A stretch of 64,000 nt of DNA from the NCBI GenBank assembly GCA_002633025.1, contig NMRB01000078.1, forward strand, positions 272,470-336,469. The letters are read 5' to 3'. The stretch comes from Notospermus geniculatus. Taxonomy: Eukaryota > Nemertea > Pilidiophora > Heteronemertea > Lineidae. A program made the translations under genes and the position numbers. Below, one piece after another: positions 1 through 10,736 of the stretch (position 1 is its first letter; each line of letters opens with the position of its first letter). The notes under the pieces are model-generated. The model saw only the letters and a program-made list of their open reading frames with translations, was not told the DNA's origin and did no database searches.

Positions 1-3000
1 TTTCTGTTAGGTTGAGCAACCACCTTTTGGGGCTTGTACTCTTTTCTTTCCTTAATTGCTGTCACGTCCTGTTTGGATGGGATACTTCATGTCTACATTT
101 GGGTTTCAGCTCAGTCTGTTCTAGAGTTTCGGATTGTAAAGTTCCAGCCTGAAGAAGACCCCGGTTGGGGTCGAAAATTCGCAAACACTCTGGAAATTGC
201 CTTTTTATTTATCGCTCCTCTTCATGCGAGTGTATGAAGAGGAACCAGACCAAAGCCCTGCTGTGGGAGGATGGGCGCGATACGCTCTCGATGCTACATG
301 TATATCATGATTTGTCCCCTATCAATCGGAACCGTCTTAAGAGAGCCTCAAATGGAAAAACTGAAATTCTAGACCACTATGCTGCATATTAATGACATCT
401 CTGTCAGCTTCCCATGGAATATTGTCAGATATCTCTGAGAATGGGCAATGTCCGTGGACAAGATAAACAACATGACGTGTTCAACTGGTCCCTTCCGCCC
501 ACTTCTTTGATTGCGGGTTCTATCATGTGTCATTCCGTCTGTAACCAGCTTCGGGCCACCAGCCCCCCACCCTCCGAGATGCTTTATTCACCTCTCTATC
601 AACATTGAATTAAATAACGAAGAGTTGATTATGGTATTGTTGGGGCGTAATATGAAATCAATTTGAATTGTGGTGTGTGGGGAGATTGTCAATAGCCTTT
701 GCAATAGCTAAGTGATTTTGCCAGCATGACTGTAATCAAATTAATTGTGCGAAACGGAGCAGTTCTGACGACGTCATGTCCCTCTGTTCATCATGGGGCG
801 GTATCTCCGCGGAAACGCATTGAAATCAACCAAAACATCCCCAAACATTGGCGAAGAGCCGAAAACTGGTTCCTCAAAGGAGTAGGGCATCGGAATTTAA
901 AATCTCGTTTTCGATGTGTCAGGAGTGGGAGTCGGCCAGGATGCTCGCAGGGCAATTTACCGAAGACATTTGCAACGACATTACAAACGGATTTAATAAG
1001 GGTTAATAATAGGCGTTTTGTGCATACCATGATACAGTGCGGAACGAAATTGCTTTTTCTGGTCTTTAAAAGGCCATCCATTTTGCCAATACTTGTTGAC
1101 TTTATACCTTGGTGCTATTTGTTAAAGTCTTTACAAGAAATAATTGAATACAAATAAAACAACCATAATATGAGTAGGCCAGTAAACTGTCGTCAGAATA
1201 GCGGGACATTTTTTATCTAGGACTACGACCCCATCTCACCGTTTAGCTACAAAAAGTACAACAGACCTAACTGCAGAGACAATGCTCCTGGTCGAATGGT
1301 CTGTGTCCAGTTACCAGACGACAGACGCGTGAATCAATATGCATCAATCGCTCCACTTTGTTTCCATGACGACGTGTAAACATCTTGTTTGGTTTGAACA
1401 AGGAAAGAAGGAAATTTGATGTTGCTTTGCATTATATACTTTTGTAGCATCCACCATTGCTTCAGTTAACTCATTCTGGATGGTAAACCGAACTGGTATC
1501 ACGATATTACACCTGCAGTAGTTGGTTTCGTTACCTTCGGTATTTGACGGAGATCGCCGAAGATAATAGGGAGGTTTCGCAAGCGTCCCGTTAGGCCCTA
1601 CGACGACGTTTATCTATTGTGTGGGTATACCCAAACAATAGATAAACGTCGTCGTATGGCCTAACCGGGCGCTTGCGAAACCTCCCTATTTATTAACCCG
1701 AAGTTGTCGTGATGTGTCCCGAAAATGGCGCGGAATGCGGCTGATTGTTCCTCGCTCAAAGCGATCTTGTGTCAAACATTGAATTCTTATTTCAAATCAG
1801 ATAATGTCGACAAATATCCATGCATTCAGGACAAAGATAACCGAATCAAAAATCCAGTTCAATCTCTTTAATCGCTGCTTAGGCTTCAATCAATTCATTA
1901 GCTACGCTTGGCGTAATCTTCAAATAAATCAGGCCAATGCGGGAGGACACTGTATTCGGTGTGCAGACTGCAGTCGACCATAAACTTCGCACCAGACTGA
2001 TCCCGCCTCCTGAGGACACGCGACCAGACCAACAGTTGTTGCCCAGGCGGGCGATGACCTGTCCCACCGTCGCCATGCTGACCGCGTGACCAGCACGTCT
2101 GCCCTGACTGGGTACGCTCAACTTGTCACCACCTGTCCTTAATGTCGATCAGTAGATGCGACATCTGTGGCGGATAATGGTACCAGTCTGCACATTGGCC
2201 AGCGGACGATCTCAGGGAAGCCCATCGCGCGCGCAACTAGTGGTACTTCAAATCATGGAGGTATAAAAAAAATCTTCTGAGATCTATGTATATCCAGCCG
2301 GGCCTATTCCTCGATGACGGTACAGCGATTTGGACACACACACTTGTTTCCTTGAGGTAACCTTGTGCGTACAGGCCTACCGGTAGGCCTTGCCCCGACT
2401 GTACCTGAAATGCATAATAAATCCTAAGCTGTGTGGTTAAGGATTATACTTTACAAATATACACTATATATGCTTTTTACGAGGCCTACAAAATGCTCGC
2501 ATAAAGAGTTGTGTGTTGTATCAGCAGAGTAGAGTATATTAAAGGGGAATCACACTGTCGGCACACACTCACACACTGATAATTTTTGTAAAAATACACT
2601 CATCACTCGTGTTCCTCCTCAGACAGCAGATTGATAGATATTTTTCCGATATAATAGCCTCCCGACGACCTTTGTAGCGCATTTTGTACCGCTTTCCGTC
2701 GTCTGCTAACTTCGGCAATCACCGGAGCATGACCATAGCCGAACACTTCGCGAAAACGGACGGAAAGGAGTTGCGCCTTCTGTTTTATTACCGCCTCAAC
2801 ATATCGACCTTCTGCCTTCACTGCTTTATTAGTTTTTTTCCATCCCACATAAAAACTCTGTTTCTGATCATTCTTTAGGGCGCAACAGCTATGACTTTGG
2901 TAAGTTTAGGACAGGTAGCCCTCTCACAGTAGCCACGGACCTCCAGCTGAGGAGCTCCACCTATTGCTAATCACTTCCTTCTCCCTTTCCCTCGCATGTA

Positions 3001-3929
3001 GTCCGGCATGTAGTTCCTCCTTAGGGTAGGACTAGGGAGGCAATTGATGACGATCGATGCCTCTCCTCCTCGTAACAACGCCATATATAGTTGTTAGATA
3101 GGCCACATCCAGCGCGGGTGTTCCCGATTCGTATCTACTGTTTCACCCACTGGAGCCGATACTGCAGGAACATCTTGAAGAAATCGGTGGTTCCTCGCCC
3201 CAACGTCACTGCTGACCGCGTGGTAACGAAGAGAGCGAGCGCTGTACAGGAGACGTAGTCGGTCGCCTGTAGGTTCAGTTCCACATGTCATAGGTATAGT
3301 TCAAAGTGAGGAAAGCACTTTGCAACCTAGGTAGACCTGCAATGAACTCGTGGGGTCAGTATCTCCGTCGTTGATCATTGCTCAACAGCAATCTCCCGTC
3401 GGTCTGTGAAGACAGTTCATACGAATCGCCCAATTCGTCCTCCAGCGGAAACCCAATATACGTCGATTGAAATATGGCTTGAGGTGTAGACATCAGTTTA
3501 CATTTGTACTTCATGACTTGTACATAAAAACCATCACAATATACCTTGTACTGTCAACAATGATTTCTGCTCCACTAGTTTTATGACTCGTTGAACGCTT
3601 ATAAACAGATATCAACCCACTGAACCGTCACGTGGCCGGGATCAGGGAGGATAACAAATCATTCACCTCCATCATAAAGAAATCAAACTATGTAAAATAT
3701 CATCATTATAGGAGTACCTTTATGATATGATAGAGTGATTACTACTGGGGCAAAACGGAAAATGACGGGATCGCGACAGCGAATCACCCTCGGGTGACGT
3801 ACGAACAAAACCTGGTATGACAGGAATCTAACTTCTGCTGCCCTAGAATTCCGAACATGACAGATGAGATGTGGAGCCATATCTCACTCCCCTTTCTTCA
3901 AAATTGTCATCACTAGGTTTCTTTCGCAG
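1..3929 (+). other. Presumed intron 1 of EFCAB6-like copy 1
   Basis: No coding exon recognised. Bases 1-211 are not shared with copy 2 and contain a fragment (GGTTGGGGTCGAAAATT) also seen near 40,680 and 48,000, an interspersed repeat. The rest matches 11,672-15,848. Confidence 0.6.
1567..1693. mobile_element. Foldback MITE, TAA target duplication (copy 1 only)
   Basis: Arms of about 55 bp, nearly perfect (starts TAGGGAGGTTTCGCAAGCG). Flanked by TAA at 1,564-1,566 and 1,694-1,696. The matching copy-2 site (about 13,400) is empty. A 3-bp TAA duplication suggests PIF/Harbinger. Confidence 0.8.
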
Positions 3930-4027
3930 GGAGCCGAGCTGAGGTCGTTGACAGGGATGAGATACAGAGCCGGGTGTCGTCCAGGCTCTCCAGGGCCTCC
4001 GTTCAGTCCAGGTTAGAAGTGGATGAG
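3930..4027 (+). CDS. EFCAB6-like: EFCAB6-like copy 1, exon 2
   Basis: 98 nt, same protein as 15,849-15,946. Acceptor TTTCGCAG, donor GTAGGT. The matching exon 1 is expected left of the window. Confidence 0.8.
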
Positions 4028-7000
4028 GTAGGTTGATCACGAGGCAGGAAAAAACACTTTGAGGGGAGACGGGGAAGTACGCAGTTCAAAGCACAATTCA
4101 ATTCTTAAATCTGTCTTAAATCATAATGGCAGCTACCCAAGACGCGTTAGTATTACAACCCATTACAGACGGTGGTACCACCACTCATTATAAACACGAC
4201 GGACGGCGGTACCACCACTTTAGAACAAACACGACGGACGGTGGCACCACCACTCATTACAAACACGCCGGATGGACCGTGGTACCACCACTCATTACAA
4301 ACACGACAGACGGTGGGTACCACCACTCATTACAAACACGACGGACGGTGGTACCACCACTCATTACAAACACGACGGACGGTGGCACCACCACTCATTA
4401 CAAACACGACGGACCGTGGTACCACCACTCATTACAAACACGACGGACGGTGGTACCACCGCGTACCCAACAGTACAGACGTTGGTGGGCTACCCATCAC
4501 CAAACAGGAAAGACGGTGGTACCACCGCCTACCTAGGACCGGACAGACGGTGGTATCCATGCGCCATCCATTACCTTCCTCTGCCTCTACTGACGCCATC
4601 TACCTCTTTTTCCAGTTGGAGATGCTGCTGAAAAAGAAAGCCAAAGGTGCCTTCTACGAAATCAGAAAACGATTCAAGGACAACGATCCGGAACAAAAAG
4701 GCAATGTTACCAGGTATGTATTGGTGAGATGGTAGTCTCTGTCTCGACCACATCTACCATCTGTCTACCTGTCTCTGTCAAGGAGTTGATCGATGGTATT
4801 ATTGGTCCAACCAATTTAGAGGAAGGGGGCGCAAATTCTAGCTATCGGAGACGAACGATAGACGTAACGATCATTCTGGCTTCAAGAGTTGGATACAAAT
4901 ACAAACGGGTCTTGACAGTTTGGTTGACAGTTGGACGTTGGTTACGGGTCAAATGTTGTCTACAGGACACGTCTGCTTGCTTTTCCAGGGAGGCCCTCGC
5001 CCGGATTATCATCTCCCTGATCCAGCGTCCAATCAGCCAATCACAGTTCACCAAGCTCATGGAACGGATCGGTTTTAAAGACAAACTAATCGTCAGCTAC
5101 ACCGAGTTCTGTGCTCAGTTCCGTGAGAGCGAATCATCAGAGTATCCGCGCTGGATGGATCCAGTGCAGAGACACTACCAAGACAAGGTTGTGATGGGGG
5201 CCGGGGAGGTGCATTCCAACCTCAAAGAGAAGGTTAGGCAGAGGTAAGTACTGGCCGTCAGCAAAGACAAGGCTCTAGGGGCAAACTGGATTCAATAGGA
5301 GACAAGTGTCTTTGGTGTTCATCACTCAGACTAGAAGCTGCAGTCTGAAAGGATGTACTGAATGAGATGCTCCTTGAGTTCCCCAGAAAGGTTTCTAGCG
5401 AGACGAGGATGGTAATGTGAAGCGTTTTGAGAGTGTTTTTTGGTAAGAAGGAGCTAAGTTTCACCTTTCGACACGACACCACAGTCAAACATGACATAAA
5501 ACTTCTGCGTTTTAACAGATTCCTCGACTTGGCCGACTTGATTCCTCAATGCAACCCCGGCGGCTCCGGTCGGATTATGAAACACGAATTCCGAAATATG
5601 CTCAACAAAAACCTATTCTTTATGGAAGACGACGAATTTGAAAAACTTTGGAGCACGTAAGTGAACGAAGATGCAACCCAGCCGCAGCAAGACATAGGTG
5701 TTTCCAGCCAAGTGTGACTCCATCCTTCACTAATACTTGGTCATCGACGCAGTGCGTTTCATACGACTGGGTTTGGAGTCAATACCCGCCTGAGCTCTCA
5801 GCTACTCAGGACTCGGTCCGCATCCTGCAGGTTCCTGCCTTGTAAAAGAAAGATACCTGGGTTGACTGAGTTTCACGCCCATGGCCACTGTCTGGACCTG
5901 TTTCGTCTGACAATCGACGCCTTTTGCAGTTGTCCTTGAAAGACACTCGTAGTTCAGTCAGATAGTAGTTCAGTTCGATTCGTTTCTTTTGCAGATATGA
6001 CGAAAATAACACAGGAATCGTGTCCGGGGAGTTCCTTATGAACAAACTTGGTGTCAGTCTGAGAGGCGGGACTGGAAAGTTACAGCCAATTGAGGAAAAC
6101 AACAGTATGTTTTATCACAAGTTTCGGCCTTGCACCTCATGTCAGTCGTTGCTATCGCGCCATACTCGAGCCTCCAGAATCCTTCTCGGTCAGGAGGATC
6201 GTCTGCTTAGCAGTGTAGTGGGTCTGGTGTAGCAGTGTAGTGGTGGTACCCAGTGTACTGGGTCATTTCTTCTAAAAGATCCCGTAGTGCGCCACTTTCG
6301 CGACACACCGCCGCACTTCTTCCAATTTTGCTCCGTTTCTTGACACCGATTCAACTCTTTCAGGAGAAAACAAGGAGAATGCAGAGCCGCCATCTGGTGG
6401 TAGGAAATATGAAATAGAAAGAAAAAGATCATTGGATGTGGAGAAATGGTTGAAGAATAAATTCAGGGAAGGCTTCCGATCCATGAAGGAAAAGTTTGAA
6501 CAGCATGATGTGGAAAACAAGGGAATTGTAAGTGACGCCTTGCGGACATGGTCGGTACTTCTGTCTGTGCCCTAAACGAACTACACGTTCTCGAAACTTA
6601 TTCTATATTGATGAATTGCTTTCCAAACACTCTTGACACAGATTTTTTTCTTCATCCGAATTGCAGGTCGGCTTTGATCATTTCTTGGACGTCTTGGCCG
6701 AAAACGGGCTTTATCTGGAGAAAACGTACTTGAGCAAATTTTTTGCCCGGTGTCAGCTGGAAGTATCGAAAGAGGGCGTTCCGTACCGGGACTTTCTCCA
6801 TAGATTCCAGGATCGAAGTGAAGCTGGCATGCCGCATAATATACTCACAGACCCAAAACATAGGTTTGTTTGTTACTTTTAAATTGTCTCTACCATATTC
6901 ATAGCCATGTCCGACTCCCCGCGTCCCGAATGGTTAGAACTTGTTCGATCACAAGACCAACAGGTGGCGGCACGGTCTAGGATTTCCCTGGACTGACCCC

Positions 7001-9512
7001 AACATGGCGCGAAGCAGAACAACTTTTTAAATGAACCATAAAATCACATCTTTTTTAATGAACCAATGAAATGCACCAAGTGTGTTTTTCATTTCGACGA
7101 TGAATAGGCATGACGCCATGTGCGAAATGGCGCAGGTGTTTCGTGTCCCGTCAAATTTCTTTAACCCTCTCTCATCCAGGTACAATGCGTCCAGATCAGG
7201 CAGTCCAGGAGCCAAGTCGTCCACTAGTTTTCTTGAGTCTCAACTAATGAATATGTTCCAGAGAGACTTCCTTTCTTTACTTGGAATGTTCCAGTGAGTT
7301 TCAGTATTAAAACTAGTTCCACTTTGGTGAGGCGAAACGTCTCATGTCCATCTACGATAAGCAGGCCTAGGCCTACCGCAGGGATACCTTAGCAACGAAA
7401 CTAAAGTGAGAAACGGAGTTGTAACGTTGCTAAACCTCTCCATAAGGTAGCGCTGCATAGCAACGATCGGGCTTGGTAGAGGCCGCGTTTTAATATTCGG
7501 TCGAATCTCTCCAAAGACGTCACTAAGAGCTGAACGGCATCGTGAGTTCCTGAAAAAAACTCTTAATCGAGAGATTTGGGCTGTGAAGCGCCTTGAAACT
7601 AGGCCAATATTCCTTGCTGGGAAATTCGCTTTCGTTGAAGGACTCGAAGAAGTGCTTGAGTGTGACGGACCAAAACAACACACGGTTCATGTCGTCTGCT
7701 TTCTCTTCCAGCAAAATTGACAAATATGGCACCGACCTGATCACACAGGAAGAATTCCGTGCCGCCATTGAGAGCCGTTTCTGTCTCTCCATGACGGACG
7801 ACCAGTTCCGTGGATTGATCGATAAGGTCCCCCTGAACAGAGATGGTCTCGTCAAGTATGCTGACTTCATGGCGCACTTCGACACCAAGTGAGTTAAACC
7901 GTGGAGCAGCCTCAGTCGGCCTTCGTGAGCAAGTCACAATCAATCCTTGCAGTGAAAGAATCTTTGCGTAGACCCTGACTATTCAGGATGACTTGCAGCA
8001 GAAGAGTCGAAAAATCGCCCGCACTCGCGCCAGGCTAAACCCCTAACATGGGTCAAAAGAAAGACGTATACGTCCAAGACTAAAGATTGGCCTGAGTCCC
8101 CTGTTCTAAGTGTTTTTTTCCGTTTCCTAGGGGCAAAGCACCAAGTCTATTCGAACCCCGAGCAGCACAGGTGGTAGCCGTAAGGACCCCGAGTCCACTC
8201 CAAGACGGGGCGGAGGAGGTGATGGAGGTGGATGTCCCACCCTCGGAGAAGGTCGTGATCTATGAAGATGAGCTTGTTGATGATTTCCCCAACCACCGAC
8301 CCACGCACATCCTCTTTGCGGTCATCAAGGACCTCATGAAGAGACGTTTCCAGGATATTGAGAGGGGTTTTAGGGAGATTGATGAGTACAACAGTGGAAA
8401 GCTGACACAGGATATGATGTACTTGCTGCTGAAGAGGTAGGATGTCCAAGAATAATGATGTCTTTCCATTTCGTCCTTTCCCCATTGGACTTCGGGTTAG
8501 GTTTTGGGTTAGGGAACGGATTGAGAAAGGGCGAAATGGTAATATCAGCCTAGCTTCTTCGTCAGAGGATACGGCCAAGGGGATACCTTGCACAGGAGTT
8601 GTGTAGAAACGAGGCCAGTGAAGTATATATACTACATCATACAGTATCCTCACGTCGGTGCTCGTTGTCCTACCCGCCCGAAATGTTTGCTGACACGCGT
8701 GGGAGGAAGAGTAGCCCAAGAAGAAAATGTCCCGATTTAATTCACTAGTTGTGTCTTCTTTCGAAAGTGACGTACATGTACATGTATGCGATGTTTCGCA
8801 TGAGCTTCTATATCGCTGAGATGAAGGTAATACAAACTTGCTCCCATCTCCTAGGTTCGACATCCAGCCGGAGATCAGCCGCGGTGAAATCAGGGACCTC
8901 TGGGATACCTTCATCACAAATCAGAACAACAGCCTGGAATACTACCAGTTCGTCCGCCATTTTGGATATTCCCTCCGCTCTGCTGCGTTCCCGAATGCCA
9001 AGGTCTGTCCGCCGAGGAAGGGAGATTCTGACATGATGATGAGGTCGAGGAAACTGAACGCGGCATCTGACATGCTGCAGGACAACGTCAGAGCAAAGGT
9101 AGGCGGACAGCTGGACACCTCGTGTCAATAGCGCCGGAGTTTTGACCAATTAGCATGTTGGGTTCGATTCTGTCCGTTACTTGAGACATTTGGCAGGACG
9201 TCTTCCGTCGCGAACGGACGCAAGGAGCGAAATCCATGGAAATGCAGTCACATTTCCTCTGATTTCTCCCGACTCCTGTCGTCTGCGGAGTGACACGGAA
9301 AACGTCTCTCCGACGGTCTCCATCATCCATGCCGACACAAGTCATGATGCCTGACTTTCTCCTTCCCTCCACAGATTGAGTATCTCTGGGATGAGCTCAG
9401 ACAAGAATTCCTTGGGATGGACCCCCATCGCACGGGTTTTGTGGACATATGTCCGCCGGACAATGGTTTACACCACCAAATTGTTACTGAGCGTCCGGCG
9501 GACGATCGATGA
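3930..9512 (+). CDS. EFCAB6-like: EF-hand protein (EFCAB6-like), tandem copy 1, 3'-truncated
   Basis: Twelve exons: 3930-4027, 4616-4713, 4989-5243, 5519-5656, 5995-6104, 6364-6527, 6667-6863, 7180-7293, 7712-7888, 8131-8436, 8855-9098 and 9375-9449 (then 20 foreign codons to a stop at 9510-9512). Every junction is AG..GT and phases agree throughout. They correspond to exons 2-13 of the complete gene at 10,385-23,404. I noted only two residue differences (Val/Ile in exon 6, Val/Ile in exon 12). Exon 13 stops matching at 9,449, so the last EF-hands (exons 13-15) are missing. Exon 1 is not in the window. The family is expected to bind calcium through serial, mostly degenerate EF-hands; human EFCAB6 (DJBP) is linked to DJ-1 and the androgen receptor. 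Intact frames argue against an old pseudogene. It may be a recent duplicate, the other allele misplaced by assembly, or a short isoform gene. Confidence 0.8.
4161..4557. repeat. 34-bp minisatellite, EFCAB6-like copy 1 intron 2
   Basis: Unit GGTGGTACCACC + ACTCATTACAAACACGACGG + AC, 34 bp, about 8 good units plus degenerate ones. GGTGGTACCACC is a perfect palindrome. All three forward frames stay open, but this is not a gene. Confidence 0.9.
4616..4713 (+). CDS. EFCAB6-like: EFCAB6-like copy 1, exon 3
   Basis: 98 nt, first EF-hand-like loop DNDPEQKGNVTR. It follows the 34-bp minisatellite. Confidence 0.83.
4989..5243 (+). CDS. EFCAB6-like: EFCAB6-like copy 1, exon 4
   Basis: 255 nt, same protein as exon 4 of copy 2. 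Its downstream intron is the empty site for the element at 17,103. Confidence 0.84.
5519..5656 (+). CDS. EFCAB6-like: EFCAB6-like copy 1, exon 5
   Basis: 138 nt, same product as 17,737-17,874. The acceptor is TTTTAACAG instead of TCTTCGACAG, so the 3' splice site has changed but stays usable. Confidence 0.83.
5995..6104 (+). CDS. EFCAB6-like: EFCAB6-like copy 1, exon 6
   Basis: 110 nt, loop DENNTGIVSGEF, with LGVSLRGG in place of LGISLRGG. Confidence 0.83.
6364..6527 (+). CDS. EFCAB6-like: EFCAB6-like copy 1, exon 7
   Basis: 164 nt, same protein as 18,955-19,118. Confidence 0.83.
6667..6863 (+). CDS. EFCAB6-like: EFCAB6-like copy 1, exon 8
   Basis: 197 nt, same protein as 19,254-19,450. 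Confidence 0.83.
7180..7293 (+). CDS. EFCAB6-like: EFCAB6-like copy 1, exon 9
   Basis: 114 nt, same protein as 19,776-19,889. Confidence 0.82.
7712..7888 (+). CDS. EFCAB6-like: EFCAB6-like copy 1, exon 10
   Basis: 177 nt, carries the well-kept loop DKYGTDLITQEE. Same protein as 20,313-20,489. Confidence 0.85.
8131..8436 (+). CDS. EFCAB6-like: EFCAB6-like copy 1, exon 11
   Basis: 306 nt, same protein as 20,735-21,040 despite several silent changes. Confidence 0.84.
8855..9098 (+). CDS. EFCAB6-like: EFCAB6-like copy 1, exon 12
   Basis: 244 nt, one conservative change from copy 2 (FVRHFGYS instead of FIRHFGYS). Confidence 0.84.
9375..9512 (+). pseudogene. EFCAB6-like copy 1, broken exon 13 with foreign tail
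   Basis: 25 codons match exon 13 (IEYLWDELRQEF to GFVDI) up to 9,449. The frame then runs on for 20 unrelated codons (CPPDNGLHHQIV...) to TGA at 9,510. The loop of this hand is lost after position 10. The tail begins exactly at an 11-bp inverted repeat (GTCCGCCGGAC at 9,451, GTCCGGCGGAC at 9,493). Confidence 0.7.
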
Positions 9513-10384
9513 CGGGTACACTCGTTTACGTTGCACCTGTGCTTCGTTTGAGGACGCGTCGGTCCGTTTGTACCAGGCCCCAGGAGGGCATGTGCTTCTG
9601 GCATGATGGGTAGAAGAAAGATTGGCAATAATATTGCCCATTTTGGTCGGTCCTCATATTGTGCAATAATAGGGAGTTTTCGCAAACCCCCGAAACGCCA
9701 ACTCGAACGTCTATCCTTTTGTTCGGTGTTCTCTTCGTGGCAGCGAACAATGGGTTTGGCGTTCGCGTTGGCGTTTCGGGGGCTTTGCGAAAACTCCCTA
9801 ATATTGCACGTGTATGGGCCGCTTAAAGTTGCCTCAAATATTGACATGCGTCAGGATTCAAAGGCTCTTTACACCTTAGACACTTTGCTTTGAAATCGAA
9901 ACCACACCTCTTGGCGTCTTGCACCAAGCGCGCAGTCATTCTCGACAGTGGCCCGATTTCTGTCGCATGACTTTTAATGTGTCTTTAATGACATGATCAG
10001 TTGTCTATTGGTATTGAACAGAAGTCGGTCTTCCCGAAGTTCGAGACTATTTGATATAATCCCCGCTAGGCTTTTAGGCCTAGGCCGTTTAAGCCTGGTG
10101 CACTAAGTAATAGGCCTTTTATGATCTCCCCAGTAGGTCGTCACAGTCATAGCTGTCATTGAAGACGGATTATTGTTTGGAGAACAACATTCAAATCCAC
10201 CAAGTACACGACATGTATTGAAAGAATTTGCAAATGAAATACTTTTGACATAGTAGGCGCGTGGTTACTACGGTTTATGTTGTTAGGGGCGACCAGTTAG
10301 TGTTTGTTCGTTGAGAGCGCCACCAGCGGATTCTATACGCAGGGGACAGTTGTTTTGTATGTCACTTTAATATCTTTTAGAAAA
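9513..10384. other. Spacer between EFCAB6-like copy 1 and exon 1 of copy 2
   Basis: Contains an interspersed repeat (9,590-9,835, also at 28,903-29,010) with a nested foldback MITE, then the presumed promoter and 5' UTR of copy 2. No TATA box is evident. Confidence 0.5.
9670..9798. mobile_element. Foldback MITE, TAA target duplication
   Basis: Termini TAGGGAGTTTTCGCAA and inverse, related to 1,567-1,693. Flanked by TAA at 9,667 and 9,799. The related repeat at 28,903-29,010 shows the uninterrupted target AATAATATTGCACG. Confidence 0.8.
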
Positions 10385-10736
10385 ATGTCGCAAGTCGGGG
10401 TATCGAGACCCTCGACGGGGATGAGTACAGGGAGTAAACACGGGATTAACTTACCGGAGATTAAGCATCCTTTATCGCGTCTCGGCGACCCCGGGACGCT
10501 GGATGTCCGCGGTGTATCTCGCGCCAGCGATAGACCAGTGTCTCATGCCGGATCTTTCTCGGGCCGTCCCTTGGCCCGTGAGGGACATTTCTCGCCAAGG
10601 AAATCTGTAAGCGCCGGCAGCCGTCATTCGAGACTTAGCAAGAGTTCTCCCATGCCTCCGCTCCAGTATGAAATGATCCCAGAAGGAGTGGAGGTCACCC
10701 AAGGAGACCCGTCAAAGACAAGACTACCTGTCTTCG
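10385..10736 (+). CDS. EFCAB6-like: EFCAB6-like exon 1 (start codon)
   Basis: ATG context is AAAAATGTCG and the protein starts MSQVGVSRPS. The exon encodes 117 residues rich in Ser, Arg, Pro and Gly and ends in phase 1 at a strong GTAAGT donor. It is separated from exon 2 by a 5.1-kb intron that contains most of the duplicated non-coding sequence. Confidence 0.85.

Larger units (their letters stand above)
212..9449. repeat. Tandem duplication 1, copy 1
   Basis: Collinear with 11,672-22,103. Coding exons are nearly identical; introns differ by small indels and inserted elements. The left edge falls in a foldback repeat and the right edge inside EFCAB6-like exon 13. Confidence 0.9.

Noticed and set aside
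4161-4557. CRISPR-like array
   Set aside because: Animal intron; the unit is continuous with no unique spacers.
4126-4735. Long overlapping repetitive ORFs (TTDGGTTTHYKH type)
   Set aside because: Produced by a 34-bp minisatellite in an intron; all three frames are open and the array lies between well-supported exons.
8147-8917. 256-codon minus-strand ORF
   Set aside because: Antisense shadow of EFCAB6-like exons 11 and 12 and the intron between them.
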